Shown piece by piece: positions 35,805 through 44,851 of a stretch of 64,000 nucleotides of DNA. Origin of the DNA: Desulfuromonas sp. DDH964. Lineage in GTDB: Bacteria > Desulfobacterota > Desulfuromonadia > Desulfuromonadales > DDH964. The stretch lies in assembly GCF_001611275.1 (NCBI RefSeq), contig NZ_CP015080.1:3214956-3278955 (forward strand), written 5' to 3'. The translations under genes and the position numbers were made by a program. The notes under the pieces were generated by a model. The model saw only the letters and a program-made list of their open reading frames with translations, was not told where the DNA came from and did no database searches. The stretch's first letter is position 1. The number at the start of each line of letters is the position of its first letter.

Positions 35805-37175
35805 TCACAGGAAACCGAACTTTTTCATCCGGTAACGGAAAGCGTCGATACCCAGGTTGAGTTTGCGAGCGGCCTTCGACTGGTTCCCCTCACAGACCTC
35901 CAGCGACTGGCGAATCAGCTCCCGCTCCACGTCCTCGATATCGATCCCCTCGGGCGGCAAACGGAAACTGACCGGACCGGCCCCGGCGCCGGAGGTTCTG
36001 GCGACGATCTCCTGGGGAAGGTGCTCCAGCAGCAGCGTCTCCTCATTCTCGAGGATGATGGCGCGTTCGATAACATTCTTCAGTTCGCGGATATTCCCCG
36101 GCCAGGGATAGTCGACGAGGAACTTCTCGGCCATTTTCGAAATACCGCGCACGTTCTTGTGGAATTCGCGGTTGAAGTGATTGATGAAGTGGGTGGCAAG
36201 GGGCATGATGTCCTCCTTGCGCTCCCGCAGTGGCGGCAGGAAGATCGGGATGACCTGGATCCGGTAGTAGAGATCGTTGCGGAAGGTCTTCTCCTCCATC
36301 GCCTTGATCAGGTCCTTGTTGGTGGCGGAGACGATGCGGACATCGACGGGAATCTCCTTGGTCCCGCCGACCCGCCGGAAGGTGCGCTCCTCCAGAACCC
36401 GCAGCAGCTTGGCCTGCATCCCCGAATCCATGTCGCCGATTTCGTCGAGAAAGATGGTGCCGCCATCGGCGGTTTCAAAGAGGCCCTTTTTCTGCGCCTT
36501 GGCATCGGTGAAGGCCCCCTTCTCATGCCCCATCAGCTCACTTTCGAGCAGGGTCTCCGGCATCGCGGCACAGTTGATCGCCATGAACGGTTTCTCGGCG
36601 CGGGCACTCTCCCAGTGGATCGCCTTGGCGATCAGTTCCTTGCCGGTACCACTCTCCCCCTGGATCAGGACGGTGCTGGCGTCGCTGCGGGCGATCTTCT
36701 CCACCATCGCCAGGACATTCTTCATATGCCGGCTTTCACCGATGATATGGGCGATGCCGTACTTGCGGGTCTGTTCCGAACGCAGATGGGCGACCTCGCG
36801 CTTGAGCTCCCCGGTTTCGAGCGCCTTTTTGATGACAATCGCCAGCTCGTCGAGGTTGAACGGCTTGTTGATGTAGTCGTGGGCGCCCATGCGCATCGCC
36901 TTGACCGCCGTCTCGAGAACGCCCAGGGCGGTGACCATGATGACGATGGTCTCCTCGTCGTACTCCTTGACCTTCTCCAGCACCTCGAGGCCATTGATCC
37001 CCGGCAGCTGGATGTCGAGCAGGACCAGGTCGGGGGACTCCTCCCGCACCAGCCGCAGGGCGTCCTCGCCGGTACCGGCGCTGCAGACCTCGTACCCCTG
37101 CTTTTTCAGGCTCTGTTCCAGCGACCAGCGAATCAAGTGCTCGTCATCGACAACCAGGATCTTCTGTTTACGCAC
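35805..37175 (-). CDS. sigma-54-dependent response regulator (NtrC family)
   Basis: 456 residues. The receiver domain has VDDEHLIRW, the phosphoacceptor Asp in LVLLDIQLPG and the Lys in YINKPF. The AAA+ domain has GESGTGKE (Walker A), KGAFTDAKAQ (the GAFTDA variant of the sigma-54 contact loop), GGTIFLDEIGD (Walker B) and WPGNIRELKN. A Fis-type HTH ends the protein (NQSKAARKLNLGIDAFRYRMKK). It overlaps the upstream kinase by 8 bases. The consensus sigma-54 promoter just downstream suggests local control of the NHL-cytochrome operon. Confidence 0.95.
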   Translation of the reverse strand: MRKQKILVVDDEHLIRWSLEQSLKKQGYEVCSAGTGEDALRLVREESPDLVLLDIQLPGINGLEVLEKVKEYDEETIVIMVTALGVLETAVKAMRMGAHDYINKPFNLDELAIVIKKALETGELKREVAHLRSEQTRKYGIAHIIGESRHMKNVLAMVEKIARSDASTVLIQGESGTGKELIAKAIHWESARAEKPFMAINCAAMPETLLESELMGHEKGAFTDAKAQKKGLFETADGGTIFLDEIGDMDSGMQAKLLRVLEERTFRRVGGTKEIPVDVRIVSATNKDLIKAMEEKTFRNDLYYRIQVIPIFLPPLRERKEDIMPLATHFINHFNREFHKNVRGISKMAEKFLVDYPWPGNIRELKNVIERAIILENEETLLLEHLPQEIVARTSGAGAGPVSFRLPPEGIDIEDVERELIRQSLEVCEGNQSKAARKLNLGIDAFRYRMKKFGFL

Positions 37176-38664
37176 GCGGTTCCTCGCTTTCGTCGACCGA
37201 TGGCAGGACTGCCACCGGCAGTTCGATGATAAATGTCGTCCCTTCGCCGAGACGGCTGCTGACCCGGATCGCGCCGCCGTGCTGGGAGATCAGCTGCCGG
37301 CAGATCGCCAGCCCGAGGCCGGTCCCCTGATTCTTGGTGGTGTGGAAGGGGACGAAAATCCGCTCCAGCTCGTCCTCGGGAATCCCCTTGCCGGTATCCA
37401 TGACCAGTACCCGGACCCGCGGCTCGCCGTCCACCTGGGCCGCGTCGGTCTGAATCGTGAGGGTTCCACCACTGGTCATCGCCTGGATGGCATTGATGAT
37501 CACGTTGAACAGGACCTGCTGAATCTGCTTTTCGTCGACCCAGACCGGCGGCAGATCCCGGGACAGCTCCTTGATGCGGTGAATATTGCGCGCTTCCGGG
37601 TGCTGGGAGACGAAGAAGAGCGTTTTCTTGATCAGGCCATTGATGTCGACAAAGCTGAATTCGGGCGTGCCGGGACGACCGAAATAGAGGAGGTCGGTCG
37701 CGGTCTTGTCGAGCCGGCCAATCTGCTCCAGGACCTGGCGAAAGACCTCCCGCCGGGCATCGTCCTCCTCCAGGTCTTCGGCCAGGACCGAAATCGCGCT
37801 GCTGATGCCGGCGAGGGGATTCTTGATTTCGTGGGCGATGCCGGTCGCCATCTCGCCAACCGAGGCGAGCCGGTCAGCGCGTTCCATCTGCTGGAAATGG
37901 AACTGTTCCAGTTCCCGCTTCGCCTTGTCGAGATTGACCACCATGGAGGTGAAGCTGCGCATCAGGCTCCCCATCTCGTCCGCGGCCTTGCTCTCCATGC
38001 GCACCGACAGATCGCCCTGCTCGACCTGGGCCATCCTGGCTGCCATCTCCTGCATCGGCCGCTTGACCAGGCGGACCAGGATAAAGGAGATCCCCGCCGA
38101 AAGCAGGATCACAATAACAGCCGTCGACAGCAGGAAGAAACGGGACGATTCCCGCAGCCGCTGGGCAGTGTCGGCGAGGGAGAAATTGAGATTGAGGACC
38201 CCGATCACCTTGCGGCCGACGCCATGACAGAGATAGCAGCGTTCGTCGGAGACGATCGGCTTCACCATGCCGAGAACCTCCTCGCCGCCAACCCGGAAAA
38301 CCCCCTGGCGCCGGTTGTTGGCGAAGAGGGCGAGGTCGAAATTGTCGACCCGGGTGCCGATCTCCTCGGGGTGGGCCGACTTGAGGATGGTCCCGTCGGG
38401 GTGAAAGATCCGCACCTGGGTCAGGCGGTGATTGCGCCCGACCATCTCCAGAATCGCCTGGACATCCTCGCTGTTGCCGATGCGCATCGAGTTGAAGATC
38501 GACTTCTCGACCGTCGACAGCAGCAGTTCGGCGCTCTCCCGGGTCGAGTTGACGAGGTGGTCCTGCTCCCGCTGGATGTGGAAGAGGGTGAGGATGCCGA
38601 TGCCGGTTGCCAGCAGCAGGATGCTCAGGATGATGACGCGGGTAATCAGGCTCTTGATGAACAA
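37168..38664 (-). CDS. sensor histidine kinase with periplasmic c-type heme motif
   Basis: 498 residues. Transmembrane helices at ~7-28 and ~176-198 flank a periplasmic sensor domain with a single CYLCH motif at 143-147, inside SDERCYLCHGVGRKVIGVLN. A HAMP linker, HisKA (GIAHEIKNPLAG) and HATPase (GTGLGLAICRQLISQHGG) follow. A covalent c-heme in the sensor would make it redox- or gas-responsive, as reported for heme-containing sensor domains in Geobacter. It overlaps the NtrC-type regulator and follows the pseudopilin by 9 bases. The sensed signal is inferred only from the heme motif. Confidence 0.92.
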   Translation of the reverse strand: MFIKSLITRVIILSILLLATGIGILTLFHIQREQDHLVNSTRESAELLLSTVEKSIFNSMRIGNSEDVQAILEMVGRNHRLTQVRIFHPDGTILKSAHPEEIGTRVDNFDLALFANNRRQGVFRVGGEEVLGMVKPIVSDERCYLCHGVGRKVIGVLNLNFSLADTAQRLRESSRFFLLSTAVIVILLSAGISFILVRLVKRPMQEMAARMAQVEQGDLSVRMESKAADEMGSLMRSFTSMVVNLDKAKRELEQFHFQQMERADRLASVGEMATGIAHEIKNPLAGISSAISVLAEDLEEDDARREVFRQVLEQIGRLDKTATDLLYFGRPGTPEFSFVDINGLIKKTLFFVSQHPEARNIHRIKELSRDLPPVWVDEKQIQQVLFNVIINAIQAMTSGGTLTIQTDAAQVDGEPRVRVLVMDTGKGIPEDELERIFVPFHTTKNQGTGLGLAICRQLISQHGGAIRVSSRLGEGTTFIIELPVAVLPSVDESEEPRA

Positions 38665-38673
38665 CGCATCACC

Positions 38674-39225
38674 TTAGGGATTGACCGGTCCGGGACCGGG
38701 CGACTTGCGGCCCGGGACAGGAGTGGCCGGGCCGGTACCCGGCGCCGGCTTGCCCGGGGTAAAGACGAATTCCCACTCGGAATATTTCTGGCGCCCTTCG
38801 AAATTCTCGTAACCGGCCGGAAATCCGGCCTGGCGGAAGGGCCGCAATGGACTGCTGCTGCGCACCCCCCGAATCCGCCCGGAAGGGTCCTTGATCAGCT
38901 CCCACTCGCCACCGGTCATCGGATCGGTGTAGAGGCGCCGCAGGTAGCGAACCACCCCGGGGTTGCGCGGGTCCCGCACCAGGTCTTCCAGTTTCGCCGG
39001 CAGCATCTGCAGGCCTCCGCCGTGCCTGACCCCGTAGAAGGCCTCGATCGCCTTGCGGTACTGGTCACCACGCCAGAAGAGCTCTTCCTCCCGGGCGCGC
39101 TGCATGATATCGGTCCAGGAGCTGCCGGCGAGGCCGAGCGCCAGACCGAGGACGACCACCAGGACCAGGACGGTGAGTAGCGCAAAGCCGCGCTCGTCCC
39201 TTATCCCTCCCCGGGGCGTCATCAC
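38674..39225 (-). CDS. type II secretion/type IV pilus-like pseudopilin
   Basis: 183 residues. The prepilin signature is RGFALLTVLVLVVVLGLALG after a short basic leader ending in Gly-Phe-like cleavage context (DERGFALL), with no Glu at position 5 of the usual consensus. A soluble part with WELIKDPSGRIRGV follows, then a Pro/Gly-rich tail. It overlaps the transketolase stop as ATGA. Being located between metabolic genes and a heme kinase makes it an unusual neighbor; it may be a minor pseudopilin of a secretion system encoded elsewhere. Confidence 0.8.
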   Translation of the reverse strand: MMTPRGGIRDERGFALLTVLVLVVVLGLALGLAGSSWTDIMQRAREEELFWRGDQYRKAIEAFYGVRHGGGLQMLPAKLEDLVRDPRNPGVVRYLRRLYTDPMTGGEWELIKDPSGRIRGVRSSSPLRPFRQAGFPAGYENFEGRQKYSEWEFVFTPGKPAPGTGPATPVPGRKSPGPGPVNP

Positions 39226-40181
39226 CGCTTGCGCTGCAGAACCCGTTCCGCCGCTTCGACCAGGTGGGCCGGGGTCAGGCCGTAGTGGACCAGGAGTTCT
39301 TCGGCGGTCCCCGACTGGCCGAAGAGATCGCGCAAGCCGACCCGCTCCACCGGTACCGGATAGCCTTCGGCGAGGGTTTCGCAGACGGCGCCACCGAGGC
39401 CGCCGATCACCGAATGTTCCTCGGCGGTGACGATGGCGCCGGTCTCGCGGGCCGCGGTGAGGAGGAGGTCGACATCGAGGGGCTTGATGGTGCCGAGGTG
39501 CAGCACCCGCGCCGAGATCTTCTCTTCGGCCAGGATTCGCGCCGCGTCGAGGGCCTGCGCCGTCATCAGCCCGGTGGTGACGAAGGTCAGATCGCTCCCC
39601 GGGCGCAGGGTCGCCCCCTTGCCGATGACGAAATCGCAGCCGCCGGTGAAGACGGTCGGCACCTTGGAACGGCCGAGGCGGACGTAGACCGGACCGCGCC
39701 AGGCGGCGACCGCCCGGATCGCCGCAGCGGTCTCGGGTCCGTCAGCCGGGCAGAGGACGGTCATGTTCGGCAGCACCCGCATGATGGCGAGGTCCTCCAC
39801 CGACTGGTGGGAGCCGCCATCCTCGCCAACGGTAATCCCGCCGTGGGTCGCAACCAGCTTGACGTTCATTTTGGGATAGGCGAGCGACTGGCGCACCTGT
39901 TCGAAGGCACGGCCGGCGGCAAAGACCGCAAAGGTCGAGGCGAAGGGGATCATTCCGCCGGCGGCGAGACCGGCCGCCATGCCGACCATGTTGGCCTCGG
40001 CAATCCCGGCGTTGAAAAAACGCTCGGGAAATTCTTTGGCAAAGAGGCCGGTCTTGGTCGATCCGGAGAGGTCGGCGTCGAGAGCGACAATCCGGCTGTC
40101 TTCCCGTCCGAGTTCGACCAGCACCTTGCCGTAAGCGTCGCGCGTTGCAATCATTTCACTCATGGTATTGAAATCCGTCAT
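39222..40181 (-). CDS. transketolase, C-terminal subunit
   Basis: 319 residues. It has the pyrimidine-binding domain of split transketolases: GRFFNAGIAEANMVGMAAGLA-like segment with catalytic Glu (FFNAGIAEANM), HGGITVGEDGGSHQSVEDLA, and a C-terminal transketolase domain with EEHSVIGGLGGAV. With the adjacent N-terminal subunit it would form one TPP-dependent enzyme of the non-oxidative pentose phosphate pathway. An internal ATG at 40163 is an alternative start; neither has a strong RBS. Confidence 0.93.
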   Translation of the reverse strand: MTDFNTMSEMIATRDAYGKVLVELGREDSRIVALDADLSGSTKTGLFAKEFPERFFNAGIAEANMVGMAAGLAAGGMIPFASTFAVFAAGRAFEQVRQSLAYPKMNVKLVATHGGITVGEDGGSHQSVEDLAIMRVLPNMTVLCPADGPETAAAIRAVAAWRGPVYVRLGRSKVPTVFTGGCDFVIGKGATLRPGSDLTFVTTGLMTAQALDAARILAEEKISARVLHLGTIKPLDVDLLLTAARETGAIVTAEEHSVIGGLGGAVCETLAEGYPVPVERVGLRDLFGQSGTAEELLVHYGLTPAHLVEAAERVLQRKR

Positions 40182-40237
40182 TGGTGATTCGGGTTTGGAA
40201 TTTGGTAAAGGTCACGGCAGATGATTCGCCCCCGCCG

Positions 40238-41065
40238 CTACGAATGCCCGAGGTGCTCCAGCGCCTGGCCCAGCTCCTCGTCACTCGGCGGCACCCCATG
40301 GTAGCTCGCTTTGTGTTCGAAGAAGGGGACCCCTTTTCCCTTGACGGTACGGGCAATGATCAGGGTCGGCCGGCCGGGGGTCTTTTCGGCATCATCGAGA
40401 GCCCGGCAGATCGCCTGGATATCGTGGCCGTCGACTTCGAGGACATGCCAGTTGAAGGCGAGGAACTTGGGGCCGATCGGCGCCACGTTCATGACCTTGG
40501 CCACCTCGCCGTCGATCTGCAGGGCGTTGGCGTCGATGATCGCACAGAGGTTGTCGAGGCCGAAATGGGCCGCCGCCATCGCTGCTTCCCAGACCTGCCC
40601 TTCCTGCAGTTCGCCGTCCCCGAGCAGAGTATAGACGCGAGTCGAACGCTGCTCCAGGCGGGCGGCCAGGGCGAGGCCGACCGCCTGCGAAATCCCCTGG
40701 CCGAGGGAGCCGGTGCAGACCTCGACCCCCGGGGTCTTGTTCATGTCGGGATGCCCCTGCAGGTGGCTGCCGAGGCGGCGCAGGGTCTTGAGGTCGTCGC
40801 GGGAGAAATAGCCGGCCTCGGCGAGGCAGGCATAGAGGGCCGGGGCGGCGTGCCCCTTGGAAAGGACGAAGCGGTCGCGATCCTCCCAGCTCGGGTTGCT
40901 CGGATCATGACGCATCGAGTGGAAGTAGAGGACCGTCATCACATCGATGGCCGACAGACTGCCGCCGGTGTGGCCGGAGCGGGCCGTGTTGAGCATCTTG
41001 AGAATTTCCACGCGCAGGTGCCGGGCCGTTGCGGCGAGGTCGCGGAGAGTCTGGTCAGTCAGCAT
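40238..41065 (-). CDS. transketolase, N-terminal subunit
   Basis: 275 residues. The TPP-binding domain carries ARSGHTGGSLSAIDVMTVLYF at the start, SKGHAAPALYA, GSLGQGISQAVG, and the TPP/Mg motif GDGELQEGQVWEAAMAAAHFGLDN. The C-terminal subunit follows 56 bases later. Split transketolases are common in this group. Confidence 0.95.
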   Translation of the reverse strand: MLTDQTLRDLAATARHLRVEILKMLNTARSGHTGGSLSAIDVMTVLYFHSMRHDPSNPSWEDRDRFVLSKGHAAPALYACLAEAGYFSRDDLKTLRRLGSHLQGHPDMNKTPGVEVCTGSLGQGISQAVGLALAARLEQRSTRVYTLLGDGELQEGQVWEAAMAAAHFGLDNLCAIIDANALQIDGEVAKVMNVAPIGPKFLAFNWHVLEVDGHDIQAICRALDDAEKTPGRPTLIIARTVKGKGVPFFEHKASYHGVPPSDEELGQALEHLGHS

Positions 41066-41164
41066 GGGACAGGGTCTTCCTTTCTTGCCGGACCGTCTCG
41101 GCGGCCGGCCGCTGCAAACAAAAAGCTGCAGTCCGTCGATGACGGCGCCGCAGCAGCGGGAGTC

Positions 41165-41698
41165 TTATTTGTCGTCCCCGACCAGGTAGGAGAGGATGAC
41201 GTCGTCGAGACTGAGCTCCGGGGCCTTCTCTGCCGGTTTCTGGACCGGAGGGGCTTTCGGGGTGGGCGGGGTCGGAGGAGCCGTCGCGGGCCGGGGGGGC
41301 GGCGGCGCCGCAGCGACCGGCGCCGCTACCGGGCGCGCAGGGACGGGAGCGGCCGGGGGCGGTGATGGCGCAGTCACGGCGGCGGCCGGCACCGGTTCCG
41401 CCGCCGGCGCGGTTGTCGCCCGGGCCGCCGGACGCTTCCCCTTGATGACATCGTCGAACTCCCCGTCCTTGAGGCGGCGCAGCATCTCCTTGTGCTGCTC
41501 TTTCATCAGGTCTTCAACGACCTGGTCGAGGTTGTCGACCTTGGCGATATCGGCGTAGGAGGTTTTTTTCGAGGCGAGAATCGTCCCCCCCCGGTAGAGG
41601 AGGGTGATGATGTGGGGATTCTTGATCCCACTATCCTCGGTCTGGACGTGGTAAACCTCACCCTGGTAGCGAAAATTGTGATTGAACCCGACAACCAT
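41165..41698 (-). CDS. conserved hypothetical protein with Pro/Ala-rich linker
   Basis: About 177 residues. A folded N-terminal half (VGFNHNFRYQGEVYHVQTED, then ILASKKTSYADI and a helical DLMKEQHKEMLRRLKDGEFDDVIKG) is followed by ~65 residues of Pro/Ala and a short conserved C-terminus (LSLDDVILSYLVGDD). ATG 41698 has AGGGG upstream; the longer reading frame to 41764 is unlikely. No function is recognised. Confidence 0.7.
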   Translation of the reverse strand: MVVGFNHNFRYQGEVYHVQTEDSGIKNPHIITLLYRGGTILASKKTSYADIAKVDNLDQVVEDLMKEQHKEMLRRLKDGEFDDVIKGKRPAARATTAPAAEPVPAAAVTAPSPPPAAPVPARPVAAPVAAAPPPPRPATAPPTPPTPKAPPVQKPAEKAPELSLDDVILSYLVGDDK

Positions 41699-41769
41699 GC
41701 CAACCCCTGATAGAAACGCCGGAAAAAGCAGCTTATTGTTAGCACAGTCCGCGAAATGACGCAAGAAAT

Positions 41770-44178
41770 CTATTCGGCCTTTTGGCGGAACAACTCCTTG
41801 ACCCGGGCCACCGCTTCGAGGGCGTCGGCGGCATAGAGATCGGCGCCGATCGCCGCGGCATATTCCGGAGTGACCACGGCGCCGCCGACCATGGTGAAGA
41901 CCCTCACCCCCGCTTCGCGCAAACGGGCTATGGTCTTTTCCATCTGCTGCAGCGTGGTGGTCATCAGCGCCGAAAGCCCGACCGCATCGACCTCGCGGGC
42001 GACGGCCTCGTCGAGAATGCGCTGGGCGGGGACGTTCTTGCCGAGATCGATCACCTCGAAGCCGTGGTTTTCGAGCAGGGTGCAGACGATGTTCTTGCCG
42101 ATGTCATGAATATCCCCCTCGACCGTCGCCATCAGGATGCGCCCCAGGGAGCGGGCCTGCTCCCCCTGCAGCTCCTGCTTGAGACGGGCAAAGGCCGCCT
42201 GCATCGTCTCCGCCGAGAGCATCACCTGGGGGAGGAAAACCTGGTTCTTGCCAAAACGGCGGCCGACCTCCTCCAGGCCGGGGAGGAGCCCTTCGTTGCT
42301 CACCTCCAGCGGCGACAGGCCCTCGGCCAGGGCCGCCTCGACCAGGGGCGTCACCCCCTCCAGGTCTCCTTCGATGACTGCTGTCGCCAGGCGTTCGCGG
42401 ACGCTCGCCACGGAGTCGGATACCAGCGGCGTCCGGGGAACGAGCTGGGCGGCGCCGTAATGGGCGATGTACTCCTCGGCGCGCAGGTCGTGACCGAGCA
42501 GGACCATGGCCGCGCGGTAGGCGTCCATCATCGGCCCGTCCTTGGGATTGATAATGGCGGCGCCAAGACCCGCTTCCAGGGCGATGGTGAAGAAGGCGGC
42601 GGAGAGGACCGGCCGCGCCGGCAGGCCGAAGGAGATGTTGCTCACCCCGAGAACCGTGGCGAGACCGAGCTCGTCCCGCACCTGGCGCAGGGCGGCCAGG
42701 GTTTCGCCGGCCCGTTTCTGCTCGGCCGAGACGGTCAGGGTCAGGCAGTCGATCACCACGTCCTCCCGCGGCAGACCGGCGGCGAGGGCCGCAGCGAGAA
42801 TCCGCTGTGCTACCGCCACCCGGCCGGCGGCACTCTCCGGGATGCCGGCGGCGTCGAGGGCAAGACCGATGACGGCGGCGCCGTAGCGCCGGGCGAGGGG
42901 GAGAATCGCCGCCAGGCTCTTCGCCTCGCCGGAGACCGAGTTGATCAGGACCTTGCCGTCCGCCGCCTGCAGCCCCCGTTCGAGGGCCACCGGGTCGGAG
43001 GAATCGAGGACCAGCGGTGCGCCGGAAATGCCGGAGACGGCATACACCGCCCGCTCCAGGGCCGCCGGCTCGTCGATCCCCGGCAGGCCGCAATTGAGAT
43101 CGAGCAGACTCGCGCCGGCCGCCGCCTGTTCCTGGGCTTCGCGCCGGATATAGGCAGTCTTGCCCTCCCGCAGCTCCTGGCTGTAAAGCTTCTTCCCGGT
43201 CGGATTGATGCGCTCGCCGATGATGGCACAGGGAGCGCCGCCGCCGAGGGGCACCACCGCAGTGCGGCTGGAGAGGAAACAGCGCCGGGCGGGGGGCGTC
43301 CAGGCCTGGCTGCGGCCGTCGAGGGCGGCGCGGATCGCCCGGATGTGGGCCGGGGTGGTGCCGCAACAGCCACCAATGATGCGCACCCCGAGCTCGATCA
43401 GGCGCTGGTGGTAGGCGGTCATTTCCGCGGGGGTCCCGGGGAAGACCGTTACTCCGTCCCGCAGCAGCGGCAGCCCGGCGTTGGCCTGGGCAATCAGCGG
43501 CAGGCTGGTGACGCTACGCATCTTCTCCAGGATCTGGTAGATGCCATCGATGCCAAGCCCGCAGTTGGAGCCGACGACATCGACGCCGAGGGCGTCGAGG
43601 GTTACCGCCGCCGCCTCCGGGGGGGTGCCGAGGACCGAACGGCCGCCGTCGTCGAAGGTCATCAGGGCGAGGATCGGCAGCTTGGCCACTTCGCGGCAGG
43701 CGATGACCGCCGCGCGCAGTTCGCGGATATCGAGAAAGGTCTCCAGGGTGATCAGGTCGGCCCCGGCGGCGGCAAAAGCGGCGGCCTGTTCGGCAAAGAC
43801 CGCCACCATCTCTTCAAAACCGGCATCGCCAACCGGTTCGAGAAACCGCCCGGTCGGACCGATGGAAGCCGCGACGAAGCAGTCCGGACCGCCCCCCCGG
43901 CGGGCCAGCTCCACCGCCCGGGCGTTGATCTCGCCGACCTTTCCTTCGAGACCGTAATGGGCGAGCTTGGTGCGACTGCCGCCGAAGCTGTTGGTGACGA
44001 TGATGTCGGCGCCCGCCGCGGCATATTCCGCATGTACCCCGGCAACCACCGCGGGGGCGACCAGGTTCATCTCCTCCGGGCAGCCGCCGGGAGCCAGTCC
44101 CCGTTCCTGCAGCATGGTGCCCATGGCGCCGTCAAGGACCAGCACCCGCTCCTGCAATACCCTGCGAAAATCCCGCAT
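41770..44178 (-). CDS. metH: cobalamin-dependent methionine synthase, short form
   Basis: 802 residues in three domains. The homocysteine-binding barrel has Zn-binding Cys in GSNCG and GGCCGTTPAH; the pterin-binding barrel has IGERINPTGKK; the B12-binding domain has GDIHDIGKNIVCTLLENHGF, with the His that ligates cobalt. The AdoMet-binding reactivation domain of E. coli MetH is absent, as is usual in many anaerobes. It transfers methyl from methyl-tetrahydrofolate to homocysteine. A GerMN-domain gene lies 5 bases upstream and may be cotranscribed. Confidence 0.92.
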   Translation of the reverse strand: MRDFRRVLQERVLVLDGAMGTMLQERGLAPGGCPEEMNLVAPAVVAGVHAEYAAAGADIIVTNSFGGSRTKLAHYGLEGKVGEINARAVELARRGGGPDCFVAASIGPTGRFLEPVGDAGFEEMVAVFAEQAAAFAAAGADLITLETFLDIRELRAAVIACREVAKLPILALMTFDDGGRSVLGTPPEAAAVTLDALGVDVVGSNCGLGIDGIYQILEKMRSVTSLPLIAQANAGLPLLRDGVTVFPGTPAEMTAYHQRLIELGVRIIGGCCGTTPAHIRAIRAALDGRSQAWTPPARRCFLSSRTAVVPLGGGAPCAIIGERINPTGKKLYSQELREGKTAYIRREAQEQAAAGASLLDLNCGLPGIDEPAALERAVYAVSGISGAPLVLDSSDPVALERGLQAADGKVLINSVSGEAKSLAAILPLARRYGAAVIGLALDAAGIPESAAGRVAVAQRILAAALAAGLPREDVVIDCLTLTVSAEQKRAGETLAALRQVRDELGLATVLGVSNISFGLPARPVLSAAFFTIALEAGLGAAIINPKDGPMMDAYRAAMVLLGHDLRAEEYIAHYGAAQLVPRTPLVSDSVASVRERLATAVIEGDLEGVTPLVEAALAEGLSPLEVSNEGLLPGLEEVGRRFGKNQVFLPQVMLSAETMQAAFARLKQELQGEQARSLGRILMATVEGDIHDIGKNIVCTLLENHGFEVIDLGKNVPAQRILDEAVAREVDAVGLSALMTTTLQQMEKTIARLREAGVRVFTMVGGAVVTPEYAAAIGADLYAADALEAVARVKELFRQKAE

Positions 44179-44183
44179 TGGCT

Positions 44184-44804
44184 TTATGGTTCCTTCCTGG
44201 CCGAGGCCGGGGTGACGGCATTTCCTGCCAGCGGCGGGCGGGTCAGGCTGAAATCGGGGGCCAGCGGCTGCCGCAGATCGACATGCCCCTTGAGGGTGGC
44301 CACGGGCTCCCCTTCGACCAGGAACCGCACCTGGCGCAGATAGGGAAAATTGACAGCCAGGGTATCGACGATGCCGTAGACCGTGAGCAGTTCGGTCATG
44401 CTGCCGCCGGGGTGCCCGGCGATCAATTCGGAACTGAAATTGACCGATGCCAGCCCCTGGTCGGCGAGGGTCAAATCGCGCACTACCGTCTGTTCAGGGA
44501 GAATGGGGACGCCGTCTCCCACCGGGCCTGCAAGGAGGGCTTCGAGAGTCGCCCGCAGGCAGGCCTGGTCATCCCGGCACCCCGCAAGTTCCCGTTGCTC
44601 GGCTACCAGGTGGGTACCGTCGGCGGCGCCAAAGTAGAGAATCACCTCCCGCCCTGCTGGGGCAGGGGTGGTCACCGGCGACGGCGCCGGCAGCTCCGGG
44701 CGCTCCGGCGTCCGGAACAGAAGGAACAGCGCGCTGCTACTTACCAGCAGCAGGGCAATGCCCGCGATCAGCAACCAACGCGTGCTCGTGCTGGAAAGGT
44801 TCAT
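44184..44804 (-). CDS. GerMN-domain membrane-anchored protein
   Basis: About 206 residues from ATG 44804, which has GGAG at 7 bases. There is one N-terminal transmembrane helix (WLLIAGIALLLVSSSALFLLF), a Pro-rich linker and a GerMN domain (EVILYFGAADGTHLVAEQREL, TLEALLAGP, ASVNFSSELI, TVYGIVDTLAVNFP). GerMN domains occur in cell-envelope proteins outside spore formers; the molecular role is not established. It sits between murI and metH. Confidence 0.85.
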   Translation of the reverse strand: MNLSSTSTRWLLIAGIALLLVSSSALFLLFRTPERPELPAPSPVTTPAPAGREVILYFGAADGTHLVAEQRELAGCRDDQACLRATLEALLAGPVGDGVPILPEQTVVRDLTLADQGLASVNFSSELIAGHPGGSMTELLTVYGIVDTLAVNFPYLRQVRFLVEGEPVATLKGHVDLRQPLAPDFSLTRPPLAGNAVTPASARKEP

Positions 44805-44851
44805 CAACAGACTCCGGGGCATGGCAGTCGGGACAACGGCCGGAAAGACTC

